Shown: positions 1-8,639, numbered from the stretch's first letter. The stretch is DNA of 64,000 bases from Streptomyces sp. NRRL F-5126 (GCF_000721265.1 NZ_JOFZ01000009.1:62001-126000), one strand, 5' to 3'. The notes: generated from the letters alone by a model not told the origin. A program made the numbers and translations.

Positions 1-1036
1 GGTGCTTGGCGAGCGCGGTCTGACGGGCCATCGCCTCGGCGATGTCGTTGTCGCTGTCGGTCAGCGCACGCTCGATCAGATCCGAGATGGGCGCCGAGTA
101 GGAGACGGCAAGGCGCTCGGCGTCCTTCGGCGCCTTCGCGGGAGCCGACGCCGTGGCGGCCGTGATCCCGCGCGCGTGCAGGAGGCGCGCGAAAGCCTTG
201 GCCGTGTCGCCCGCGGGGTCGTTGGAGCGGAGCGCAGGCCCGCCGGTGCTCTTGTCGAGCCGTCCCTCGTTCAGCGTCAGGGCCACGACGGGCGCGATGT
301 TCTCGTTGCGGCCGATGGGGTGAACGCGCGGCCCCGAGTAGAGGGAGACGTCGTAACCGAGGCGCACCTTGTGCACGCCCTTCTTCTTGAGGGCGCGCGC
401 GGTGTCGTCGGCGAGGGTGCCGAGCGCCTCGCGGTCGAGGCTGGGGTCGCCGCCGCCCACCAGGGTGATGCGGCCGTCGTCCCCGCCGTCCGCCACCACG
501 GTCGTCGGGATGCGATGGCCGGGGCCGACTGCGGACAGCGCCGCCGTCATCGTCGCGAGCTTCACCGTGGACGCGGGCGTCATCGGGCGGTCCGCGTTCT
601 TCGCGTAGAGCCGCTTGCCGGTCGCCACGTCCACGACGCAGCCCGACGCCGTGCCGAGCGCCGGGTCGGCGAGGAGCGGCCCGAGCGCCTTCCCGAGGCC
701 CATCGGCGCCTCGTCCGCCTCCGCCTGGGCGCCCGTGTGCGTGTGCGTACCGTCGCCCGAGCCCGCGGGGTCCCCGGTGGAACGCCCGCTGCCTTCGCCG
801 TCGCCCAGCGCGGTCAGGACGGGCCCGGCGCTCGGCGCCGGCTTGGGAGCCGCCGCCCCCGGCGCCGGGGCGCCGTGCTGCGCGCCGCCCGCGCCGCCCT
901 GTCCGGCCGCCCACGCCCGTTCGGCCCTGCGCTGACCGCCGTCCCAGGGACCGGCCGCCGCCACCGCGCCCGCGGCGGCCAGCAGGCCGACGACGGCGGA
1001 ACCCGCCGTGACCTGCCAGGCTTTCCGATCGAGCAC
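1..1036 (-). CDS. dacB: D-alanyl-D-alanine carboxypeptidase/endopeptidase, PBP4 type (C-terminus off window)
   Basis: Penicillin-binding peptidase of family S13, which trims or cleaves peptidoglycan stem peptides outside the membrane. The GTG start at 1036 follows GAAAGGGG at good spacing and gives a hydrophobic segment at about residues 8-28, so it is exported or membrane-anchored. A Pro/Ala/Gly-rich linker runs to about residue 115. The SxxK motif is STVK at residues 156-159 and the second motif SDN is at residues 328-330 (context DSDNDIAEAM). The KTG box would lie beyond the left edge, so the gene is partial. It is divergent from ppa across 166 bases. Identification is secure from two of the three catalytic motifs in the right order. 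Confidence 0.93.
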   Translation of the reverse strand, partial: MLDRKAWQVTAGSAVVGLLAAAGAVAAAGPWDGGQRRAERAWAAGQGGAGGAQHGAPAPGAAAPKPAPSAGPVLTALGDGEGSGRSTGDPAGSGDGTHTHTGAQAEADEAPMGLGKALGPLLADPALGTASGCVVDVATGKRLYAKNADRPMTPASTVKLATMTAALSAVGPGHRIPTTVVADGGDDGRITLVGGGDPSLDREALGTLADDTARALKKKGVHKVRLGYDVSLYSGPRVHPIGRNENIAPVVALTLNEGRLDKSTGGPALRSNDPAGDTAKAFARLLHARGITAATASAPAKAPKDAERLAVSYSAPISDLIERALTDSDNDIAEAMARQTALAKH

Positions 1037-1058
1037 GGCTGACCAGCCCCTTTCGCGA

Positions 1059-1076
1059 CCCCACGACCTCGTGGGG
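1059..1076. promoter_or_regulatory. Inverted repeat upstream of dacB
   Basis: CCCCACGA and TCGTGGGG face each other with two bases between, a perfect palindrome. It sits 22 bases before the dacB start codon in the dacB/ppa divergent spacer. It could be an operator or a 5' leader hairpin; the role is inferred only from position. Confidence 0.4.
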
Positions 1077-1202
1077 GACACTTAACCACTGCGTCACGCA
1101 CCGCGCCCGTCGTCCCTGCCAGGGGGGCGGCGCAGAGCACCGTCGCCACCGTCACATCCGCACGCGTCACAACCGCCTGTGTTGATCTTGGAGGAACCCC
1201 CC

Positions 1203-1700
1203 GTGGAGTTCGACGTCACCATCGAGATCCCCAAGGGATCGCGGAACAAGTACGAGGTGGACCACGAGACCGGCCGGATCCGCCTCGACCGTCGTCTCTT
1301 CACCTCGACCATGTACCCCGCCGACTACGGGTTCGTCGAGAACACCCTCGGAGAGGACGGCGACCCGCTGGACGCGCTCGTCCTCCTGGACGAGCCGACG
1401 TTCCCCGGCTGCCTCATCAAGTGCCGTGCCATCGGCATGTTCCGCATGACGGACGAGGCGGGCGGCGACGACAAGCTGCTGTGCGTGCCCGCGTCGGACC
1501 CGCGCGTGGAGCACCTGAAGGACATCCACAACGTCTCCGAGTTCGACCGCATGGAGATCCAGCACTTCTTCGAGGTCTACAAGGACCTGGAGCCCGGCAA
1601 GTCCGTCGAGGGCGCCGACTGGGTGGGCCGAGCCGAGGCCGAGGCCGAGATCGACGCCTCGCGCAAGCGCCTTGAGGCGCAGGGCGGGGCGCACCACTGA
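1203..1700 (+). CDS. ppa: Inorganic pyrophosphatase, family I
   Basis: Soluble Mg-dependent inorganic diphosphatase that hydrolyses pyrophosphate to phosphate and pulls biosynthetic reactions forward in the cytoplasm. The protein is 165 residues, the usual size of bacterial family I enzymes. It begins [18 protein letters not shown] and contains the signature [10 protein letters not shown] with the metal-binding Asp residues. The GTG at 1203 is chosen because GGAGG at 1190-1194 lies 8 bases upstream; the in-frame GTG at 1179 would put that ribosome site inside the gene. Two strong hairpins follow the stop codon, so it is probably monocistronic. Confidence 0.97.
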   Translation: MEFDVTIEIPKGSRNKYEVDHETGRIRLDRRLFTSTMYPADYGFVENTLGEDGDPLDALVLLDEPTFPGCLIKCRAIGMFRMTDEAGGDDKLLCVPASDPRVEHLKDIHNVSEFDRMEIQHFFEVYKDLEPGKSVEGADWVGRAEAEAEIDASRKRLEAQGGAHH

Positions 1701-1739
1701 GCGTGCGCCGGGCGCGCGGGAAGCGCGGCCGGCGCACGC
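1701..1739 (+). terminator. Hairpin terminator after ppa
   Basis: GCGTGCGCCGG at 1701-1711 pairs perfectly with CCGGCGCACGC at 1729-1739, starting directly after the ppa stop codon. There is no U-tract, as is common in high-GC actinomycetes. Confidence 0.7.
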
Positions 1740-1766
1740 CCTGAGCGCGTACGAGCACGGCCCGGA

Positions 1767-1800
1767 CGGGCGGTGCGCCTGACGGCAGGCGCGCCGCCCG
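1767..1800 (+). terminator. Second hairpin after ppa
   Basis: CGGGCGG-t-GCGCCTG pairs with CAGGCGC-g-CCGCCCG around an ACGG loop: 14 base pairs with one symmetric internal mismatch. It is a second transcription stop in tandem with the first. Confidence 0.6.
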
Positions 1801-1904
1801 TTCGCGTGCTGTGCGGCGATTGTCGGCGTGTCCCGGGTGCGGTACGTGCGCATACTGGGCAGACGCGGCAGGAGGCCGTGCGAGTAAGGAACGAGGCGTG
1901 ACGA

Positions 1905-3545
1905 GTGGCCGATCCTGACGGGCCCGAGGACCCGAGGCCTCCCTCCGAAGAGGCGCACAGCGCCTTCACCCCGCCCCTCGGCGTGCCGCGGCCGCCCGTA
2001 CCCGAGGACGAGAGCCCCACGTCGGAGTTCGCGATCCCCGAGGGCGTGAACACGCAGCCGCCCACGCCCCTGCCGTCGTTCACGCGGACGTCGACGCTGC
2101 CGACGGCCTTCACGCCCGCCGAGGGCGTGCCCATGGTGCGCCTCACCAAGGAGGCGCCCTGGCAGGACCGCATGCGCACGCTCCTGCGCATGCCCGTGGG
2201 CGACAGGCCGCTGCCGGAGATCGTGCAGCGGCACGACGTCACGGGGCCCGCGGTGCCGCGCGTGCTCGACCTGACGCTGCGCATCGGCGAACTGCTGCTC
2301 GCGGGCGGCGAGGGCGCCGAGGACGTGGAGGCGGCGATGTTCGCCGTGAGCCACGCGTACGGCCTCGAACGCAGCGAGCCGAACGTGACGTTCACGCTCA
2401 TCTCGATCTCCCACCAGCCCTCGCTGGTGGAGGACCCGGTGACGGCGAGCCGCGTGGTGCGGCGGCGCGGCACCGACTACACGCGCCTGTCCGCCGTGTT
2501 CGACCTCGTCGACGACATCACCAACGAGGACGAGGACGTCACGCTGGAGGAGGCGTACCGCCGGCTCGCGTCCATCAGGCGCAACCGCCACCCTTACCCC
2601 GGCTGGGCGCTGACGGCGGCCAACGGCGTGCTCGCCGGCTCGGCCGCCGTGCTCGTCGGCGGGGACTTCGTCGTCTTCGTGGCGGCGCTGATCGGCGCCA
2701 TGCTCGGCGACCGGCTGGCGTGGCTGTGCGCGGGGCGCGGGCTGCCGGAGTTCTACCAGTTCGTGGTCGCCGCCATGCCGCCGGCCGCGATAGGTGTGGC
2801 GCTGACGCTGCTCGGGTCGTGGGTCGCCTGGGACGGCAAGCCGTCCGCGGTGATCACCGGTGGCCTGTTCGCGCTGCTGCCGGGGCGCGCGCTGGTCGCG
2901 GGCGTGCAGGACGGCCTGACGGGGTACTACATCACGGCCGCGGCTCGGCTGCTCGAAGTCATGTACTTCTTCATCGCCATCGTGATCGGCGTGCTGATCG
3001 TGCTGTACCTGGGCGTGCGCCTGGACGCGCAGCTCAACCCGGAGACCGCGCCCGTCGACTCGAACCGGCCCGTGGTGCAGATCATCGTGTCCGTGACGCT
3101 GAGCCTCGCGTTCGCCGTGCTGCTGCAGCAGGAGCGGCGGACGGTGCTGATGGTGTCGCTCAACGGCGGCGTCGCGTGGCTGGTCTACGGGTCGATGCAC
3201 AACACGGCGCACATCTCCCCGGTCGCGGCGACGGCGGTCGCGGCGGGCCTCGTGGGGCTGTTCGGCCAGCTGTTCTCGCGCTACCAGTTCTCCAGCGCGC
3301 TGCCGTACGTGACGGCCGCGATCGGGCCGCTGCTGCCGGGCTCAGCGACGTACTTCGGCCTGCTCGGCATCGCACACAACGAGCTCGACCATGGGCTCGC
3401 TTCCCTGTCGAAGGCCGTGGCGCTCGCGCTGGCCATCGCGGTGGGCGTCAACCTCGGGGGCGAGATCTCCCGGCTGTTCCTGCGGGCGCCGGGTGCCACG
3501 CGCGGGTCGGCACGGCGGGCGGCGAAGCGTACGCGCGGGTTCTGA
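1905..3545 (+). CDS. ThrE-family threonine/serine exporter-like membrane protein
   Basis: Predicted inner-membrane exporter of the ThrE family, whose Corynebacterium member exports threonine and serine. The protein has 546 residues. The first 110 or so are Pro/Thr-rich and look disordered. Residues about 120-260 form the soluble ThrE domain (context LLLAGGEGAEDVEAAMF), and from about residue 225 onward there are roughly ten hydrophobic segments covering the two membrane halves of the family. GTG at 1905 is preceded by GAGG at 1893-1896. A DedA gene follows on the opposite strand 36 bases after the stop. The substrate is inferred from the family only. Confidence 0.85.
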   Translation: MADPDGPEDPRPPSEEAHSAFTPPLGVPRPPVPEDESPTSEFAIPEGVNTQPPTPLPSFTRTSTLPTAFTPAEGVPMVRLTKEAPWQDRMRTLLRMPVGDRPLPEIVQRHDVTGPAVPRVLDLTLRIGELLLAGGEGAEDVEAAMFAVSHAYGLERSEPNVTFTLISISHQPSLVEDPVTASRVVRRRGTDYTRLSAVFDLVDDITNEDEDVTLEEAYRRLASIRRNRHPYPGWALTAANGVLAGSAAVLVGGDFVVFVAALIGAMLGDRLAWLCAGRGLPEFYQFVVAAMPPAAIGVALTLLGSWVAWDGKPSAVITGGLFALLPGRALVAGVQDGLTGYYITAAARLLEVMYFFIAIVIGVLIVLYLGVRLDAQLNPETAPVDSNRPVVQIIVSVTLSLAFAVLLQQERRTVLMVSLNGGVAWLVYGSMHNTAHISPVAATAVAAGLVGLFGQLFSRYQFSSALPYVTAAIGPLLPGSATYFGLLGIAHNELDHGLASLSKAVALALAIAVGVNLGGEISRLFLRAPGATRGSARRAAKRTRGF

Positions 3546-3581
3546 CGTCCGGGCGTGGCCGGGGCGCCGCGGGCCCGCCGG

Positions 3582-4961
3582 TCAGTAACGGCGCGGGTCG
3601 CGGCCCTGGCGGTCGTCGTCGGGAGCCTGAGGGGCCTGGCCTCCCTGGCCGTAGGGCTCCTGCTGATCGGGCTGCTGCGGTTGCTGGTGCTGCGGTTGCT
3701 GGTGCTGCGGTTGCTGGTGCTGCGGGTGGCCGTAGCCGTTCTGGTTGTAGGCGTACGCGTTCTGGTCGTAGCCGCCCGCCTGGCCGTACTGCTGCTGGTA
3801 GCCCTGCTGCTGGTAGCCCTGGTATCCGGGGGACGCGGCCTGCTGCTGCCCGGCATAGCCGTACTGCTGGGGCTGGGGGTACTGCTGTGGCGCTTGCTGG
3901 TACTGCTGCTGGTACTCCTGCTGCCCGTACGCCGCCGGCTGCTGCTGCTGCTGATAGCCCTGCTGCTGATACTGCTGCTGCCCGTACGCGGCCTGCTGCG
4001 GCTGCGGCTGGTAGCCCTGCTGCTGCGGCTGCTGCTGTTGCGGCTGCTGCTGGTACTGCTGCCCGGCCGGGTAGCCGGCCGCCGGCTGCCCCGCGGCGGC
4101 CACGCCCCAGCCTCCGGCCCGGGGGGCCTGCGCGTAGGGGCCCCGGTCGTCGTGACGGCCCTGGCCGCCGCCCTCGCCGTGGTGCCCGTCGCCGCCCGGC
4201 CGGTCCGCGGGGTCGGGCAGCTCGGAGAGCGAGGGCATCGGCATCGTCGACGTCGGGTCGGCCTGACGCCCGGGGTCCTGCGCCGACGGCGCCGACGGCG
4301 CGGAGGGCGACGAGGCGGGCGGCTCCCCCACCCCGTCCTTGTCCGCCTTGCCCCTGGACCTCAGGTACTCGATCGCGATGGGGATGACGGAGACGACGAC
4401 GATCGCGACGAGGATCAGCTCGATGTGGCCCGCCACGAAGGAGACCTTGCCGAGCACCGCGCCGAGCACCGAGACGCCGATGCCCCAGAGCCCGCCGCCG
4501 ATCACGTTGAAGATCAGGAAGGACCGGTAGTCCATCCTGCTGACGCCCGCGATGATCGGCGTGAACGTCCGCACGATGGGCACGAAGCGGGCGAGGATCA
4601 GCGACTTCGGTCCGTGCTTCTCGAAGAAGGCGTGCGCCTTCTCGACGTTCTCCTGCTTGAACAGCCGGGAGTCGGGCCGCTTGAACAGGGCGGGCCCGAC
4701 CTTGCGCCCGAACAGGAAGCCGACCTGGTCGCCGAGCGCCGCCGCGAACCACACCAGCAGGCACAGCAGCCACAGCGGTGTGCCGAGTTTGCCCGTCGCC
4801 ACGAGGAGGCCCGCGGTGAAGAGCAGCGAGTCGCCCGGCAGGAAGAACCCGATGAGCAGCCCGGACTCGGCGAAGACGACGATCAGGAGGCCGATGACGC
4901 CGAAGGTCGAGATCAGGTGATCGGGATCCATCCAGCTTGGGCCGAGAGCGAGGGTGGTCAC
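3582..4961 (-). CDS. DedA-family membrane protein with long Q-rich tail
   Basis: Residues about 15-210 are a typical DedA/SNARE-associated (VTT) integral membrane domain, a family linked to undecaprenyl-phosphate and phospholipid translocation and membrane homeostasis. Landmarks are FLPGDSLLFTAGLL, GDQVGFLFGRKVG and ARFVPIVRTFTPIIAG with the conserved Arg and Pro residues. From about residue 220 to 459 the protein is hydrophilic and low-complexity, dominated by Gln, Pro, Tyr and Gly, including tandem HQQPQ units. Most DedA proteins end near residue 220, so the tail is an added disordered domain, probably cytoplasmic. The GTG start at 4961 follows AGGAG. Substrate and tail function are unknown. 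Confidence 0.9.
   Translation of the reverse strand: MTTLALGPSWMDPDHLISTFGVIGLLIVVFAESGLLIGFFLPGDSLLFTAGLLVATGKLGTPLWLLCLLVWFAAALGDQVGFLFGRKVGPALFKRPDSRLFKQENVEKAHAFFEKHGPKSLILARFVPIVRTFTPIIAGVSRMDYRSFLIFNVIGGGLWGIGVSVLGAVLGKVSFVAGHIELILVAIVVVSVIPIAIEYLRSRGKADKDGVGEPPASSPSAPSAPSAQDPGRQADPTSTMPMPSLSELPDPADRPGGDGHHGEGGGQGRHDDRGPYAQAPRAGGWGVAAAGQPAAGYPAGQQYQQQPQQQQPQQQGYQPQPQQAAYGQQQYQQQGYQQQQQPAAYGQQEYQQQYQQAPQQYPQPQQYGYAGQQQAASPGYQGYQQQGYQQQYGQAGGYDQNAYAYNQNGYGHPQHQQPQHQQPQHQQPQQPDQQEPYGQGGQAPQAPDDDRQGRDPRRY
3673..3722. repeat. 15-bp tandem repeat in DedA tail coding region
   Basis: A 15-base unit (GCTGCGGTTGCTGGT) is repeated about three times and encodes successive HQQPQ pentapeptides on the minus strand. 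Neighbouring CTGCTG-rich stretches encode further Gln runs. Confidence 0.8.
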
Positions 4962-5174
4962 GTGTTCCGGACTCCTGAGTCGGTGGTCGGTCGACCGCCG
5001 ACGGCGGTCGTGCGTACCGGTCGGCGTCGCGCCGGGGATCCAATGCCTGTCACGGCACTGGCGTCCGTCGGCTGCCCAAAGCTATCAACGCCTGCGCGAG
5101 CCCCCTGGTTCCACCCGGCGCCGTGGGGCAGTTGCTGGTACGAAGGTCCTCACACCGGTGAAAGGACGGGTCCC

Positions 5175-5546
5175 ATGCCCATCGAGGATTACAGCGGCGG
5201 CGTCAGCAGCGAGACGGATGTGATCGTCGTCACGACGAATGACGTACCCGGGTACCAGGTGCAGGAGGTCGTCGGCGAGATCTTCGGCCTGACCGTGCGC
5301 TCGCGCCACATGGGCTCCCAGATCGGCGCGGGCCTGAAGTCGATGGTGGGCGGTGAGCTCAGAGGGCTGACGAAGACGCTCGTCGCCACGCGCAACCAGG
5401 CGATGGAGCGCCTCATCGAGGCGGCACGCGCGCGCGGCGCCAACGCCGTCCTGATGATGCGCTTCGACGTGACGGACGCGGCGCAGGTGGGCACGGAGGT
5501 CTGCGCGTACGGCACGGCGGCCGTGGTGGCGAAGACCACGCCCTGA
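5175..5546 (+). CDS. YbjQ/UPF0145 family protein
   Basis: Small cytoplasmic protein of 123 residues of the YbjQ family (heavy-metal-binding domain, PF01906). Typical features are the N-terminal strand DVIVVTTNDVPGYQVQEVVG, the segment RNQAMERLIEAARARGANAV and the closing strand EVCAYGTAAVVA. Family members form oligomers of unknown physiological role. ATG at 5175 has AAAGGA 8 bases upstream. It stands alone between the divergent dedA and the downstream gadB. Confidence 0.88.
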   Translation: MPIEDYSGGVSSETDVIVVTTNDVPGYQVQEVVGEIFGLTVRSRHMGSQIGAGLKSMVGGELRGLTKTLVATRNQAMERLIEAARARGANAVLMMRFDVTDAAQVGTEVCAYGTAAVVAKTTP

Positions 5547-5626
5547 CGTGTCCGCCGCGGCGGGGGCGCCGCCGCGTTCGTATGCTCTCGCCCAGTTGGA
5601 CGCACCCGTCACGAGGAGATCCACCG

Positions 5627-7066
5627 ATGACACTGCACCAGGGCGGCAACGACAGCAGCCGCGCCGCCACCGCCGCATCGTCCGACGAGGTGAGGAGGCT
5701 GTCGCTCAACCCCTTCTACGGGGCGGCCGACCCGGTCGGCGACATGAACGCCGCGCCGCCCACCCACCAGCTGCCCGACGGCCCCATGCCGCCCGCGACC
5801 GCCTACCAGCTCGTGCACGACGAGCTGATGCTCGACGGCAACTCGCGGCTCAACCTCGCCACGTTCGTCACCACCTGGATGGAACCCCAGGCGGACGTCC
5901 TGATGAGCGAGTGCCGCGACAAGAACATGATCGACAAGGACGAGTACCCGCGCACCGCCGAGCTGGAGCGGCGCTGCGTGACGATGCTCGCCGACCTGTG
6001 GCACGCGCCTGATCCGTCGCGTGCCGTCGGCTGCTCCACCACCGGTTCCAGCGAGGCCTGCATGCTCGCCGGCATGGCGCTCAAGCGCCGCTGGGCGAAG
6101 AAGAACGCCGACCGATACCCGGCGACCGCGCGGCCCAACCTGGTGATGGGCATCAACGTGCAGGTCTGCTGGGACAAGTTCTGCGACTTCTGGGAAGTCG
6201 AGATGCGCCAGGTGCCCATGGAGGGCGACCGCTTCCACCTCGACCCGGCCGCCGCTGCCGAGCTGTGCGACGAGAACACCATCGGCGTGGTCGCCGTGCT
6301 CGGGTCGACGTTCGACGGCTCCTACGAGCCCGTGGCGGAGCTGTGCGCGGTGCTCGACGACCTCCAGCGGCGCACCGGGCTCGACATCCCCGTCCATGTC
6401 GACGGCGCGTCGGGCGCGATGGTCGCGCCGTTCCTCGACGAGGACCTGGTGTGGGACTTCCGGCTGCCGCGCGTCTCGTCCATCAACACCTCGGGCCACA
6501 AGTACGGCCTCGTCTACCCGGGCGTGGGATGGGCGCTGTGGCGCTCCCAGGAGGAGCTGCCCGAGGAGCTGGTGTTCAAGGTGAACTACCTGGGCGGCGA
6601 CATGCCGACGTTCGCGCTCAACTTCTCGCGTCCCGGCGCGCAGGTGGTCGCGCAGTACTACACGTTCCTGCGCCTGGGCAGGGACGGCTACCGCGCCGTG
6701 CAGCAGACGTCACGGGACATCGCCACGGGCCTCGCCCGGCGCATCGACGAGTTCGGCGACTTCCGGCTGCTCACGAAGGGCGACCAGCTGCCGGTCTTCG
6801 CCTTCACCACGGCCGAACACGTCACGAACTTCGACGTGTTCGACGTCTCGCGGCGGCTGCGGGAGAGCGGCTGGCTGGTGCCGGCGTACACGTTCCCCAA
6901 GAACCGCGAGGACCTGGCGGTGCTGCGCGTGGTCTGCCGCAACGGCTTCTCCGCCGACCTCGCCAACCTGCTCGTCGCGGACCTGGAGCGGCTGCTGCCC
7001 GAACTGCGCGAGCAGGACCGCCCTCTCTCGCGCGACAAGGCGGCGGCCACCTCGTTCCACCACTGA
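5627..7066 (+). CDS. gadB: Glutamate decarboxylase
   Basis: PLP-dependent enzyme that converts L-glutamate to GABA and CO2, usually tied to acid tolerance or GABA metabolism. The protein has 479 residues. The PLP lysine is K292 in NTSGHKYGLVYPG; other landmarks are STTGSSEACMLAGMALKRRW, HVDGASGAMVAPF and the N-terminal LNPFYGAADP. ATG at 5627 has GAGGAG 8 bases upstream, better than an in-frame upstream ATG at 5582. An aldehyde dehydrogenase gene converges on it 25 bases away; with a succinic semialdehyde dehydrogenase this could make a GABA shunt, but the neighbour looks atypical for that role. Confidence 0.95.
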   Translation: MTLHQGGNDSSRAATAASSDEVRRLSLNPFYGAADPVGDMNAAPPTHQLPDGPMPPATAYQLVHDELMLDGNSRLNLATFVTTWMEPQADVLMSECRDKNMIDKDEYPRTAELERRCVTMLADLWHAPDPSRAVGCSTTGSSEACMLAGMALKRRWAKKNADRYPATARPNLVMGINVQVCWDKFCDFWEVEMRQVPMEGDRFHLDPAAAAELCDENTIGVVAVLGSTFDGSYEPVAELCAVLDDLQRRTGLDIPVHVDGASGAMVAPFLDEDLVWDFRLPRVSSINTSGHKYGLVYPGVGWALWRSQEELPEELVFKVNYLGGDMPTFALNFSRPGAQVVAQYYTFLRLGRDGYRAVQQTSRDIATGLARRIDEFGDFRLLTKGDQLPVFAFTTAEHVTNFDVFDVSRRLRESGWLVPAYTFPKNREDLAVLRVVCRNGFSADLANLLVADLERLLPELREQDRPLSRDKAAATSFHH

Positions 7067-7068
7067 CG

Positions 7069-7090
7069 GCCGCCGGGCGCCGGCGGGCCG
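7069..7090. terminator. Hairpin between convergent gadB and aldehyde dehydrogenase genes
   Basis: GGCC-GCCGG and CCGGC-GGGCC are opposed around GCG in the 25-base gap between two stop codons, suitable as a bidirectional terminator. Confidence 0.5.
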
Positions 7091-7091
7091 C

Positions 7092-8558
7092 CTAGAGCGG
7101 CACCTCGGGCATGTCCTCGCGCACCGACACCCACTGCTCCGTGCTGAACAGGTCGACCGAGTGCCTGCCGTTGAGCCTGCCGAGCCCGGAGAGGCCCTCG
7201 CCGCCGAACATGACGGTGACGTCCTGGAGGTTGGTCGTGCTGTTCACGTGGACCATGCCCGCGCCGATGCGGCGCGCCACGCGGACCCCGCGCTCCAGGT
7301 CCGCCGTGTGCACGGCCGTCGTCAGGCCGTACGGCGTATCGTTGGCCATCCGGACACCGTCCTCCTCGCCGTCGAACGCGGCGAGGAGGGCGACGGGTCC
7401 GAATATTTCCTGCCGCATCACCGGCGACTGCTCCGGCAGGCCCGTCAGCACGGTCGGCTCGACGAAGTTGCCGTACGACGCCCCGTGGACGAGCGCCGTG
7501 GCGCCCTCGTCCAGCGCCTGCTTGACGATCGTCCTGACCGCGTCCACCTGCTTGGCGTTGATGAGCGGGCCGAGGTGGGTGCCGGGATCCTTCGGGTCGC
7601 CGACCTTCAGCGCCCGGACGGCCGCGACGAACTTCTCGGTGAACTCGGCCTCCACCGAGCGGTCGACCAGGATCCTGTTGGCCGCCATGCAGACCTGCCC
7701 CTGGTAGAAGAACCGGCTGCTGACGGCGGCCCTGACCGCGTAGTCGAGGCGCTCGCCGCGCACGTCGTCCAGGACCACGAAGGCCGCGTTGTTGCTGAGC
7801 TGCAGCGCCGTGCGCTTCAGGTGGCGCGCCGCCAGCTCGGCGACGTGGCGGCCGACGGCGTCGGAGCCCGCGAACGAGATCACCTTGGGCACCGGGTGCT
7901 CGATCAGCGCGTCGCCGATCTCCGCGATGTCCGTGATCAGTATGTTGAGCAGACCGGCGGGCAGCCCGGCCTCCTCGAAGATCTTCGCGACCATCCCGCC
8001 GCCCGAGATGGGCGAGTTCTGGTTCGGCTTGAGCACGACCGCGTTGCCGAGCGCCAGCGCGGGCGCCACCGACATGAGCGCCGTGGCCAGCGGGAAGTTG
8101 TAGGGGCTCAGGACGGTCACGACCCCGACCGGTCTGCGGAACACCCGGTTCTCCCGGCCCGCCTCGGGCGAGGGGAAGAGCGCACCGTCCGCCGCGACCG
8201 CCATCGACATCGCCGCGCGCAGGTGCTCGCACGCGGAGTCCAGCTCGACTGCCGACTTGGCGCGGTTCCCGCCCAGCTCGGCGGTGAGCACCTCGGCGAA
8301 CTCCTCCGCGCGGTCCTCGATCACCCGCACCGCGCGCTCGAAGACCCGCCTGCGGTCGTACGGGCTCGACCTGGCCCAGCCGTCCTGCGCGCGCCGTGCC
8401 GCCTCGTACGCGGCGTCGACCTCTTTCACCGTGGCGACCGTGATCGCGGCGAGCTTCTCGCCGGTGTACGGGTCGAAGTCGATGATGTCCCACGAGCCGG
8501 TGCCGGCCCGCCACTCCCCGTCGATGTACTGGTGGCCCAGTTCGGTGAAGGAGGACAT
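7092..8558 (-). CDS. Aldehyde dehydrogenase-family protein lacking the usual general-base Glu
   Basis: NAD(P)-dependent aldehyde dehydrogenase fold, 488 residues, resembling the benzaldehyde-dehydrogenase-like branch. The nucleophile is present (C290 in YQGQVCMAANR), as are FAGSDAVGRHV and the C-terminal EIFGPV region. The motif that normally reads LELGGK/N is here ALQLSNNAAFVV, so the conserved Glu is Gln (residue 253) and the Gly-Gly is Ser-Asn. That Glu is normally the general base in deacylation, so activity may be changed or slowed. ATG at 8558 follows AAAGGGATC. An XRE regulator lies 74 bases upstream on the same strand, with inverted repeats in the spacer. The substrate is unknown. Confidence 0.88.
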   Translation of the reverse strand: MSSFTELGHQYIDGEWRAGTGSWDIIDFDPYTGEKLAAITVATVKEVDAAYEAARRAQDGWARSSPYDRRRVFERAVRVIEDRAEEFAEVLTAELGGNRAKSAVELDSACEHLRAAMSMAVAADGALFPSPEAGRENRVFRRPVGVVTVLSPYNFPLATALMSVAPALALGNAVVLKPNQNSPISGGGMVAKIFEEAGLPAGLLNILITDIAEIGDALIEHPVPKVISFAGSDAVGRHVAELAARHLKRTALQLSNNAAFVVLDDVRGERLDYAVRAAVSSRFFYQGQVCMAANRILVDRSVEAEFTEKFVAAVRALKVGDPKDPGTHLGPLINAKQVDAVRTIVKQALDEGATALVHGASYGNFVEPTVLTGLPEQSPVMRQEIFGPVALLAAFDGEEDGVRMANDTPYGLTTAVHTADLERGVRVARRIGAGMVHVNSTTNLQDVTVMFGGEGLSGLGRLNGRHSVDLFSTEQWVSVREDMPEVPL

Positions 8559-8587
8559 GTGATCCCTTTGCCGGCAGTGAGGGGTTG

Positions 8588-8610
8588 GGCGTCCGCTCAG
8601 GACGCCTGAG
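8588..8610. promoter_or_regulatory. Overlapping inverted repeats upstream of aldehyde dehydrogenase gene
   Basis: GGCGTCC-N5-GGACGCC (8588-8606) overlaps CTCAGG-ACG-CCTGAG (8596-8610). They can form mutually exclusive hairpins 30-52 bases before the aldehyde dehydrogenase start and after the XRE stop. A terminator for the XRE gene or an operator/attenuator are both possible. Confidence 0.45.
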
Positions 8611-8621
8611 TGGGCCTCATC

Positions 8622-8639
8622 GTACTGATTCCTCAGTAC
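8622..8639. promoter_or_regulatory. Inverted repeat GTACTGA-N4-TCAGTAC
   Basis: Perfect 7-bp arms overlap the stop codon of the XRE gene, 64 bases before the aldehyde dehydrogenase start. It may be an operator for the latter or part of the XRE terminator. Confidence 0.4.

Noticed and set aside
5627..8558. GABA shunt operon (glutamate decarboxylase plus succinic semialdehyde dehydrogenase)
   Set aside because: The genes are convergent, not an operon, no GABA transaminase is present, and the dehydrogenase lacks the catalytic Glu and resembles another branch.
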